Shown here in pieces: positions 1-4,732 of a stretch of 8,008 bases of DNA; the first letter of the stretch is position 1; every line of letters starts with the position of its first letter. The position numbers were made by a program, and so were the translations under genes. Origin of the DNA: Saprospiraceae bacterium (GTDB lineage: Bacteria > Bacteroidota > Bacteroidia > Chitinophagales > Saprospiraceae); NCBI GenBank assembly GCA_020630355.1, contig JAHDBO010000086.1:1-8008 (forward strand), read 5' to 3'. A model generated the notes under the pieces. The model saw only the letters and a list, made by a program, of their open reading frames with translations. It made no database searches and was not told the DNA's origin.

Positions 1-44
1 ATTAGGCTATAAAAGAATGATTTTCAATCTAATATCTAAAGACT
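1..44 (-). repeat. Partial copy of intergenic A/T-rich repeat (left edge)
   Basis: Positions 8-44 are a perfect 37-base reverse complement of 7972-8008, and the similarity to the internal copy (4541-4580) continues to about position 1 with one visible difference. Past position 44 the sequence diverges from the other copies, so the half carrying the small GATTTTA/TAAAATC palindrome is absent. The 9-mer CTAATATCT (29-37), one of the two 9-mer units of the full copies, is retained. It lies downstream of the thioredoxin gene. The window starts inside the element, so its true outer end is unseen. Confidence 0.85.
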
Positions 45-78
45 GTTAAACCTCGTTAAGTCATGCTATGGTAGAACC

Positions 79-396
79 CTATAAAGTCGTGTCACTTAGC
101 CCCTCCACTTGCGCCAATAATTGCTGCTTGCTTTGCATGCCAGATGCACGCCATTTTAAATTGCCGTCTTTGTACAGCATAAAGGTCGGTACACCTCTGA
201 CCTGTAGCTGTTGGGCAAGAGTTTGATTTTTGTCAATGTCGATTTTGATGATGCGTACCTCGTCTCCAACAGATTGGGCAACTTGTTTCAAAATCGGGCT
301 CATCGCCTTGCAAGGGCCGCACCAAGTCGCATGGAAATCGATTAACACGGGTTTGTCTCCGTTGATGAGTTTAGAAAAAGAAGATTTCATGGGCAT
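79..396 (-). CDS. trxA: Thioredoxin
   Basis: Small cytosolic dithiol-disulfide oxidoreductase of 105 residues, the usual size for a single-domain thioredoxin. Numbering from the ATG at 394-396, the active site WCGPC is at 25-29 after the strand PVLIDFHAT, and the cis-proline motif GVPTF places Pro at 70. There is no signal peptide or membrane segment, so it should reduce cytoplasmic proteins with thioredoxin reductase, which is not in the window. The frame opens further upstream with a TTG at 412-414. I prefer the ATG at 396; a second ATG at 388-390 (103 residues) is equally possible because no ribosome binding site decides. The 5' flank of about 200 bases to the transporter gene has no clear promoter, and I saw no hairpin after the stop. 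The family is certain; which thioredoxin paralog it is cannot be told, so the symbol is a family label. Confidence 0.93.
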   Translation of the reverse strand: MPMKSSFSKLINGDKPVLIDFHATWCGPCKAMSPILKQVAQSVGDEVRIIKIDIDKNQTLAQQLQVRGVPTFMLYKDGNLKWRASGMQSKQQLLAQVEGLSDTTL

Positions 397-598
397 ATAA
401 TTTAAGTATTTCAATAGGGCTATACTGCCAAAGTGAATGAGTGCTCGCAGCGTGGTCTTTAGGCTGAGATTGAAGTAGATTTTTGAACAGTATAAATACC
501 AGCCTACGATGCTTTTAAGTATATACGTTTGCGGATTGGATTAAGTTTATTTTTTACAGGAAAGTTAGTCTAGCAACGAATACCCAACTACCTAAAGT

Positions 599-1162
599 CT
601 AAGCAAGCAATCGCTCCAAAAAATCACCAGCAAAATACGCCAACAATGCCGCTAAGCTTCCTAGTAGCAATGTCTCCAGTATGTTTTTCAAATATTGATT
701 CCCAAGGATAATCCATGTTTTGAAATAACCAATCAGAATAAAAATTGTCCCAGTAATCAAGCTAGAAATAACAAAGAGAGCGGCATGATTCAATTCAATA
801 AACAAAGACAAAAGGTAAATCAACAAGGGAGTAGCTCCTAGAAGGATAAAGGATAAGAAAGTAGATAATCCGCTTGAAAAAGGGGATTTGACAGGCCTTG
901 ACAGCTCTGATTCGATAGCCAATTGAAAGGGGATGCAAAACCGTTTTGTCCGCTCGGAAGCTATATTTGATTTGGCAGATAAGTAACTACCGACGGACAT
1001 GGCAAAACCATCCGCTAGGAGATTGGAAAGCCCTAGTATCAGTACAATTTTAGTATCTAAACTAGCGCCCGTACATCCTGCCACGACTGCAAAAGTGGTT
1101 ACACAACCGTCGATACCTCCATAGACGATTTCTGGCAAATACTTTCTTAATATCTGTTGCAT
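599..1162 (-). CDS. VIT1/CCC1-family iron/manganese transporter, short form
   Basis: Integral membrane protein of 187 residues with about five hydrophobic segments (roughly 11-31, 37-61, 98-121, 126-147, 162-182). The first has the family signature VYGGIDGCVTTFAVVAG and the second LGLSNLLADGFAMSVGSYLSAKS. Asp18, Asp51 and Met55 are in the places where the family has its transport-path Asp and Met residues. Known members export Fe2+ or Mn2+ from the cytosol by proton antiport. The loop after the second segment (about 62-97) holds only three Glu, so the long Glu-rich metal-binding helices of plant and fungal VIT1 are missing; short bacterial members of this kind exist. It starts 12 bases after the T-tract of a terminator that ends the upstream Usp gene, and I found no convincing promoter of its own, so read-through is possible. 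Metal specificity is not readable from the sequence. Confidence 0.88.
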   Translation of the reverse strand: MQQILRKYLPEIVYGGIDGCVTTFAVVAGCTGASLDTKIVLILGLSNLLADGFAMSVGSYLSAKSNIASERTKRFCIPFQLAIESELSRPVKSPFSSGLSTFLSFILLGATPLLIYLLSLFIELNHAALFVISSLITGTIFILIGYFKTWIILGNQYLKNILETLLLGSLAALLAYFAGDFLERLLA

Positions 1163-1173
1163 TTTTCAGTGGG

Positions 1174-1215
1174 TTTTTTTAAAAAAATACCCGCCAATTC
1201 AAGCGAATTGACGGG
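1174..1215 (-). terminator. Intrinsic terminator of the Usp1 gene
   Basis: The arms 1190-1200 and 1205-1215 form an 11-bp stem with one mismatch (1194/1211) and a 4-base loop. Read on the minus strand, the stem is followed by T-A and seven T (1187-1181), then seven A. This is a textbook intrinsic terminator for the Usp gene whose stop is at 1249. It lies within the 86-base gap to the metal-transporter gene, whose ATG follows within about 20 bases. Confidence 0.88.
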
Positions 1216-1248
1216 ATAGTAGTAACTGCTAAAAAAACAAGAACAAAT

Positions 1249-2181
1249 TTATTTGACCACCATAACTGGTGTCGATTTAGTCACAGATATAATCCCTTCA
1301 GAAACGCTGCCCAAAACCAAACTTTCCAATCTAGAATGTCCTTTGGCGCCCATTACGATGAAACTGCCTTCCTGAGCTTCTGCATAATCCACAATCTCTT
1401 TCACGATACTGGATTGGTTGACCTCTAGATTTACAATATTGACATCATAATGGACTTTTTTGCCGAAAGGCCTCAAGAAATCCTCGAAAATATAATTGCT
1501 AGACTCCTCCATCATCGCCCTGATTTCGTGGTCATCGTGTGTCGTGTTATAAAATCGCTTGTCGGGCATGGTATAACAGTGCAAGCAAATAATGGGTACG
1601 GGAGTTTTCATGCTGGCATTAATCGACAGGGCAGCTTGTAAAGCGCGCTTGGAGTAATCCGAAAAGTCGATAGGAACTATGATCTGATTGATAACGGGCA
1701 CAGTCTCATCTGGAATGACCAAGAAATCATTATCAATCTTACGAGCGAGTCTCTTCGCTAGGATACCATGACTGCCCCAGTACCCCGTGCGCTGGCCGAT
1801 GACAACGAGTTCGGACTCTAGCTTAATGGCATTTTCCAATACTTGGTTAAGTGGGTTGCCTTCCTTGATTTCCAATTCAAACCTAGAGGGGTCTCCACCA
1901 ATGAGAGATTTGATTTCTTCCTCCATCTCTTCTAGTATCTTCTCGTTGAAGGTGGCTGCCTCTAGCGCGGATGGGTGGCGTCGATAAAGGGCATTGTACA
2001 GGTTGAAAACGGGGACAACATGCAGGAATTTACTAGCATAAACTGGGATGTTGTTTTGAAATACTTTGTAAAATTCCAGTAGGCTTTTGTCTGTATCGTC
2101 CAATGCTAAGGCGACCAAAGCCTGGCCCACTTTGTAGGGTGGAATATTGATTTTTTCTTTATTCAATGTTTCTATACTCAT
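1249..2181 (-). CDS. Tandem-domain universal stress protein (Usp1)
   Basis: Cytosolic protein of 310 residues with two Usp (UspA-fold) domains, about 18-158 and 165-310. The C-terminal domain opens with IIVPIDFSDYS and keeps the complete nucleotide-binding loop G-x2-G-x9-G-S (Gly278, Gly281, Gly291, Ser292), ending in the strand TPVMVVK, so it probably binds ATP. The N-terminal domain has the fold pattern (LVALALDDTDKS, ELVVIGQRTG) but lacks the spaced glycines, so its nucleotide site is probably lost. Usps of this kind are non-enzymatic or weakly ATP-hydrolysing stress, oxygen or redox adaptors. The gene starts with ATG behind a TAACTTTG -7 element (2199-2206), is divergent from the eRF1-like gene at 2332, and shares with it a Crp/Fnr-like dyad at 2229-2242. 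A strong terminator follows. Family certain; ligand and target unknown. Confidence 0.93.
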   Translation of the reverse strand: MSIETLNKEKINIPPYKVGQALVALALDDTDKSLLEFYKVFQNNIPVYASKFLHVVPVFNLYNALYRRHPSALEAATFNEKILEEMEEEIKSLIGGDPSRFELEIKEGNPLNQVLENAIKLESELVVIGQRTGYWGSHGILAKRLARKIDNDFLVIPDETVPVINQIIVPIDFSDYSKRALQAALSINASMKTPVPIICLHCYTMPDKRFYNTTHDDHEIRAMMEESSNYIFEDFLRPFGKKVHYDVNIVNLEVNQSSIVKEIVDYAEAQEGSFIVMGAKGHSRLESLVLGSVSEGIISVTKSTPVMVVK

Positions 2182-2198
2182 GGTTCAAAAGTTTAATC

Positions 2199-2206
2199 CA
2201 AAGTTA
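2199..2206 (-). promoter_or_regulatory. Bacteroidota-type -7 element for Usp1
   Basis: The minus strand reads TAACTTTG, a perfect match to the TAnnTTTG element. Transcription would begin near 2195 and give a leader of about 15 bases. No good TTG or TTTG -33 element stands 17-23 bases upstream, which fits dependence on an activator. Confidence 0.6.
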
Positions 2207-2228
2207 TTTCTGATAGGTTTTCTTTGAG

Positions 2229-2242
2229 ATGATAAATGTCAT
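2229..2242. promoter_or_regulatory. Crp/Fnr-like dyad operator between Usp1 and the eRF1-like gene
   Basis: The sequence is ATGA-N6-TCAT, with the TGA-N6-TCA core geometry shared by Crp and Fnr sites. Its centre (2235.5) is exactly 33 bp from the centre of the left -7 element and 55 bp from that of the right one. That corresponds to about -40 and -62 from the inferred start sites, the classical class II and class I activator positions. The window encodes a Crp/Fnr-type regulator that could bind it; this link is an inference. Confidence 0.5.
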
Positions 2243-2263
2243 TTGAGCAACTGATTTTAATCA

Positions 2264-2294
2264 TTTAGTCGCTTCGAGAAGGGGCTTAACTTTG
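2264..2294 (+). promoter_or_regulatory. Bacteroidota-type promoter for the eRF1-like gene
   Basis: TAACTTTG at 2287-2294 matches TAnnTTTG perfectly, with a weak TTTAG at 2264-2268 about 18 bases upstream standing in for the -33 TTTG. Transcription would begin near 2298, giving a leader of about 34 bases before the ATG at 2332. Confidence 0.6.
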
Positions 2295-2331
2295 GACTAT
2301 ACTTTTACTGAATTATCAAAATCATTATATT

Positions 2332-2748
2332 ATGAACAGAGCAGGCGTATGGCTTGATTTTAAAGAAGCCAATATCATTAAGTTGACTTTTGAAGAACCG
2401 ATTATCGAACACATAGAATCTGAAATCGAACCCTATCATGTAGTCGGTGGAGCTCGCTCCAAAACCCCTTGGGGACCGATGGATAACGTTTCTGAAAGCA
2501 AGGCTTTGGAGCGCAAAAAACAACAGCGCAGACGGTATTACGAGTCTATTATTGAAAAGGTGAAAGAAGTGGATAAGTTGTACATCTTTGGTCCGGCGGA
2601 AGCTAAGATTGGTTTAGGTCAGGCGGTGGTAGAGAGTAACTATCCTGTCAACGTTGTCTCGATGGAAAACGCAGACAGTATGACCCTGAACCAAAAAGTG
2701 GCTAAGACAAAGGCGTTTTTCTCTAAAGAAAGATTTCCGATTGGCTAG
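2332..2748 (+). CDS. eRF1 domain-3-like (baeRF / 'translational machinery') small protein
   Basis: Soluble protein of 138 residues. The N-terminus AGVWLDFKEANIIKL (4-18) and the C-terminal VDKLYIFGPAEAKIGLGQAV (80-99) match the pattern of small bacterial proteins related to the archaeo-eukaryotic release factor family: a VW-I/L-D-x-x-x-A strand at the start and an IFGPGEAK-type loop (here GPAEAK, 87-92). The region between is basic and helical (ERKKQQRRRYYESIIEKV, 60-77). I see no GGQ peptide-release motif, so peptidyl-tRNA hydrolysis is not indicated; the protein may bind ribosomes or tRNA-like ligands. It is divergent from Usp1, has its own TAACTTTG promoter, and is followed directly by a terminator, so it is monocistronic. 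Pairing with Usps suggests a role in translation under stress, which is inference. The family call rests on motif memory, not on a search. Confidence 0.6.
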   Translation: MNRAGVWLDFKEANIIKLTFEEPIIEHIESEIEPYHVVGGARSKTPWGPMDNVSESKALERKKQQRRRYYESIIEKVKEVDKLYIFGPAEAKIGLGQAVVESNYPVNVVSMENADSMTLNQKVAKTKAFFSKERFPIG

Positions 2749-2776
2749 AAGCTTGATTGTATTTTTTGGGGTATAT

Positions 2777-2816
2777 AAACAGGCTCTTATACTTAGGTAT
2801 TCGAGCCTGTTTTTTT
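2777..2816 (+). terminator. Intrinsic terminator of the eRF1-like gene, overlapping the convergent gene
   Basis: A 10-bp perfect stem (2777-2786 with 2803-2812) is extended by an inner ATAC/GTAT stem (2789-2792 with 2797-2800) around a TTAG loop, and ends in a run of seven T (2810-2816). It terminates the plus-strand gene. The convergent gene stops at 2793-2795, inside the inner stem-loop, so the right arm and T-run are also codons for its last residues (KKTGSNT). On the minus strand the hairpin is followed only by TATA and not by a T-run, so it is a weak terminator in that direction. Confidence 0.88.
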
Positions 2817-3542
2817 ATGGGGCAGTAAGGAGGCGATAGAATCTAAATTGAAAAGGCTGACCGAAGAAAGTTCTTGAACACTAGGGCTAATATTACAAGG
2901 CATCCCAAGGTCAAGCAGCGTCAGATGTGCTCCTTTGAATTTGTTGAGGTAGGTTTTGTCAATAAGATGGTGCTGCTCTTTGAGACAAGTAAGGATTAAT
3001 TGACAAGGGCTTGATTGTTTCGACCAGTATCCATTTTGAAGCGTAGCCGCTTTTTGTATTGGTTTTGGAATGAATCCATTTTTGGTAAATGTTTGTATGA
3101 GTTTTTCTCCGAAAGGAGTATCATATATAATATGAATGGCCGTTTCTTGAATGGTATGGCTCGGAATTATTTTCTGGCAAAATTTAAAGGTCAATTCTTC
3201 TAAACTTGGCTTTATATCACTAGAGTAACCTTTAGGAACATCGGTCTCCATCCTAAGGGGATAGGTAGTATATTCAACTTGCTTTCTCAAATAGGGTGTT
3301 GGCCATATCTGTTTAAATGCCATCCAATAATCAAAGACCTGCTCTGTGATGTTTTCAGGGTGTTCAAAGGAAAGTGCTATCAAATCCCATGATTGTATGA
3401 CAACAGGTTTTTCTATCTGGAACTGTCTCCTAAGCAAAGTGCTAAAAGTGTCTATCTGCCAACCTGTTAAATAGAATTTGCTCCTTGTTTCACTATTGAT
3501 ACGGGAGGCTTTCAGGTGTATTGATTGTGTCTTATTATTCAT
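2793..3542 (-). CDS. Divergent glutamyl-tRNA reductase-like protein, probably a pseudoenzyme
   Basis: Soluble protein of 249 residues, against about 420 for glutamyl-tRNA reductase (HemA). Residues 10-60 follow the HemA N-terminal pattern: ETRSKFYLT (18-26) stands where HemA has 'E-I-R-E-K-F-A-L', and VVIQSWDLIAL (47-57) where HemA has 'vvLSTCNRTEiY', so the catalytic Cys is replaced by Trp52. Residues 135-236 follow the NADPH domain: AIHIIYDTPFGEKLI (135-149) sits at the dinucleotide loop but lacks its glycines, LILTC (182-186) corresponds to 'DvlItCt', and LLDLGMPCNISPSV (209-222) to 'iDlavPrdIdPeV', then SLFNLDSI. The middle segment is shortened and the C-terminal dimerisation domain is absent. 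The frame is open and has a divergent promoter shared with Usp2, so it looks maintained and not decayed. Without the Cys and the glycine loop, reduction of Glu-tRNA is unlikely. Homology is inferred by eye. Confidence 0.6.
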   Translation of the reverse strand: MNNKTQSIHLKASRINSETRSKFYLTGWQIDTFSTLLRRQFQIEKPVVIQSWDLIALSFEHPENITEQVFDYWMAFKQIWPTPYLRKQVEYTTYPLRMETDVPKGYSSDIKPSLEELTFKFCQKIIPSHTIQETAIHIIYDTPFGEKLIQTFTKNGFIPKPIQKAATLQNGYWSKQSSPCQLILTCLKEQHHLIDKTYLNKFKGAHLTLLDLGMPCNISPSVQELSSVSLFNLDSIASLLPHKKTGSNT

Positions 3543-3550
3543 AACAAAAA

Positions 3551-3558
3551 TGAAGGTA
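3551..3558 (-). promoter_or_regulatory. Possible -7 element for the GluTR-like gene
   Basis: The minus strand reads TACCTTCA, matching four of the six fixed positions of TAnnTTTG. It is chosen partly because its centre is 33 bp from the dyad at 3581-3594, as at Usp1, so the two lines of evidence are not independent. The leader would be only about 5 bases. Confidence 0.3.
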
Positions 3559-3580
3559 TGTCATTCCTAAATACAAAACG

Positions 3581-3594
3581 ATGACTTTTGTCAC
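3581..3594. promoter_or_regulatory. Crp/Fnr-like dyad operator between the GluTR-like and Usp2 genes
   Basis: The sequence is ATGA-N6-TCAC, with the same TGA-N6-TCA core as at 2229-2242 and a shared G before the right half-site. Its centre (3587.5) is 55 bp from the Usp2 -7 element and 33 bp from the weak -7 candidate of the GluTR-like gene, the same geometry as in the other divergent region. The ATG in this site can be read as an upstream start of Usp2, which I consider wrong. Confidence 0.5.
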
Positions 3595-3612
3595 CCCTCG
3601 AAATGCGCTTTG

Positions 3613-3630
3613 TCATTTCTTGAAAAATGA
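3613..3630. promoter_or_regulatory. Perfect palindrome overlapping the Usp2 core promoter
   Basis: TCATTT and AAATGA are perfect 6-base inverted arms separated by six bases (CTTGAA, itself nearly symmetric). The centre is about 21 bp upstream of the -7 element, so a bound protein would cover the -33 region (CTTG at 3619-3622 is the only -33 candidate). It could be an operator for a repressor or a second, differently phased site. No regulator is identified. Confidence 0.35.
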
Positions 3631-3638
3631 GATGCCCT

Positions 3639-3646
3639 TAACTTTG
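3639..3646 (+). promoter_or_regulatory. Bacteroidota-type -7 element for Usp2
   Basis: TAACTTTG is a perfect TAnnTTTG match. A TTG at 3620-3622 lies 16 bases upstream, slightly closer than the usual -33 spacing. The inferred start near 3650 leaves a leader of about 15 bases before the ATG at 3665 and lies inside the longer reading of the frame, which supports the shorter protein. Confidence 0.6.
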
Positions 3647-3664
3647 AATCAAACATTTGAAGTT

Positions 3665-4507
3665 ATGATTACGAAAATATTAGTACCCACGGATTTTAGC
3701 TATTTGTCATCTCAAGCCGTACAAGTAGCCATAGAATTAGCAACTCGCTTCAATGCAGAGATTATTCTATATACTAACTTGAATTTACCTACAAACTGGG
3801 ATGAGCTGCCAGAGGATTCCAAAAAGCATTACCCAGAAGAACTACAACGTATCTACAATATCAATGTTTTATTTAGGGACTACAGCAAGCAGATACAGGC
3901 GAACGGTGTAAAATCTACACTTGTATTCTCAGGAGGGGATATTTCAAAAAGTATACAAAGAGTATGCGACAAACACCAAGTAGATTTCATCGTCATGGCT
4001 ACACATGGCTTGAGCCGAATCAATGAACTATTGGTCGAGTCCAACACACAAACAACTATTAGAGGTGTGCACTGTCCAGTTTTGGCAATCAAAGAAGATA
4101 TGACCAATTTGAAATTCAAGAATTTGGTCTTTGCTTCTAGTTTCAATGAAGTGGACAAACCCGCCTTTGAAAAGGTATTGGCTTTCGCCAAAATGTTTGA
4201 CTCGACCATTCATTTAGTTTGTATCAATACGTCAAGCTTTTTTACGCAACCTGGGGTATTGATTCGGGCTGCAATGGACGATTTTGAAAAGATGTGCGGA
4301 GCAGTTCCCTGCAAAAAACACTTTTATAGTGGCTTTGATATAGAGTCAGGCGTCGTGAATTTTGCTGAACGGGTAAAAGCTGATTTGATTGCGATTTCCA
4401 ACCATACAACACATCCAATTAGAAGAATTGTGAAAGGTAGAAACCCAGTAGATTTATTGGTCAACCGTGCTCAAATCCCCGTTTTGACTTTGGATTATGC
4501 CTCTTAA
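3665..4507 (+). CDS. Tandem-domain universal stress protein (Usp2)
   Basis: Protein of 280 residues with two Usp domains, about 1-146 and 150-280. The frame is open from an ATG at 3581, but the Usp fold starts with MITKILVPTDFS at the ATG at 3665, and the extra 28 codons cover a dyad and a promoter, so the shorter start is chosen. Domain 1 has the acidic PTDFS residue (Asp10) and a degraded nucleotide loop: ATHGLSRINELLVES (112-126) has Ala and Glu where the first and third Gly of G-x2-G-x9-G-S belong. Domain 2 (SNHTTHPIRRIVKGR, 245-259) has lost the motif further. ATP binding is therefore doubtful, in contrast to Usp1 and Usp3. It is divergent from the GluTR-like gene, and its stop codon touches the repeat that fills the next intergenic region. 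No strong terminator follows. Confidence 0.9.
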   Translation: MITKILVPTDFSYLSSQAVQVAIELATRFNAEIILYTNLNLPTNWDELPEDSKKHYPEELQRIYNINVLFRDYSKQIQANGVKSTLVFSGGDISKSIQRVCDKHQVDFIVMATHGLSRINELLVESNTQTTIRGVHCPVLAIKEDMTNLKFKNLVFASSFNEVDKPAFEKVLAFAKMFDSTIHLVCINTSSFFTQPGVLIRAAMDDFEKMCGAVPCKKHFYSGFDIESGVVNFAERVKADLIAISNHTTHPIRRIVKGRNPVDLLVNRAQIPVLTLDYAS

Positions 4508-4580
4508 TAGATTTTATTCTAAAATCAGATATTAGTAATTAGTCTTTAGATATTAGATTGAAAACCATTCTTTTATAGCC
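4506..4580 (+). repeat. Internal full-length copy of the intergenic A/T-rich repeat
   Basis: Positions 4506-4577 match 7937-8008 at 71 of 72 bases (C at 4565 against T at 7996). The copy opens with a small perfect palindrome GATTTTA-TTC-TAAAATC (4510-4526) and contains the 9-mer AGATATTAG twice, 21 bp apart (4527-4535 and 4548-4556). Its first two bases are part of the Usp2 stop codon. It has no coding potential and no transposase nearby. The short palindrome could weakly terminate Usp2 transcription. Confidence 0.92.
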
Positions 4581-4603
4581 TACTGTTTTTACCAAAATCG
4601 AAC

Positions 4604-4619
4604 ATAGAATAATGTCTAT
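4604..4619. promoter_or_regulatory. Weaker dyad upstream of Usp3
   Basis: ATAGA-N6-TCTAT has perfect 5-base arms and the same six-base spacer as the two Crp/Fnr-like dyads, but the core is AGA/TCT and not TGA/TCA. Its centre (4611.5) is again exactly 33 bp from the centre of a -7 element (4641-4648). The spacing is the main reason to list it; the different core makes it much less certain. Confidence 0.3.
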
Positions 4620-4646
4620 TAGATTGAAAACATTCCTGTATAGCTT
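4615..4646 (+). repeat. Decayed partial copy of the repeat
   Basis: TATTAGATTGAAAA (4617-4630), followed by CATTC and a TATAG core, aligns with the last half of the internal repeat (from about 4551) with one deletion and several substitutions. It lies about 65 bp downstream of the full copy in the same orientation, so repeat material makes up much of this 225-base intergenic region. Confidence 0.6.
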
Positions 4647-4648
4647 TG
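4641..4648 (+). promoter_or_regulatory. Bacteroidota-type -7 element for Usp3
   Basis: TAGCTTTG matches TAnnTTTG. A TTAG at 4619-4622 lies 18 bases upstream, the same arrangement as ahead of the eRF1-like gene. Transcription would start near 4651 and give a leader of about 80 bases. The element overlaps the end of the decayed repeat copy, so the promoter may have been built partly from repeat sequence. The rest of the leader holds only A/T-rich sequence with two short ACTTAACA-like units (4693-4716). Confidence 0.45.
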
Positions 4649-4732
4649 TGATTTATAGATAAATCGATTTGAACTAATATCCATTATCTCACACTTAACA
4701 GTTTAATACTTAACACTTATAAAAACCCACTA

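Noticed and set aside
397..414. TTG start extending the thioredoxin by six residues
   Set aside because: The added residues match no thioredoxin N-terminus and two ATG codons follow immediately; the ATG at 396 is preferred.
560..567. TAACTTTC on the minus strand as a thioredoxin promoter
   Set aside because: It is one base off TAnnTTTG, about 165 bases from the start codon, and has no dyad at 33 or 55 bp and no -33 element; too weak to list.
3015..3203. Open frame opposite the GluTR-like gene
   Set aside because: It has no homology pattern or promoter, and the opposite strand shows ordered HemA-like segments; treated as a shadow, as are the other short frames inside the Usp genes.
3581..3664. 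Upstream ATG giving Usp2 an extra 28-residue N-terminus
   Set aside because: These codons cover a TGA-N6-TCA dyad, a palindrome and a perfect TAACTTTG promoter, and Usp homology begins exactly at the ATG at 3665.
4508..4732. A small RNA or CRISPR-like array in the intergenic region
   Set aside because: The repeats are irregular, with two 9-mers 21 bp apart and a decayed copy; there are no uniform spacers, no conserved structure beyond a 7-bp palindrome, and no cas genes.
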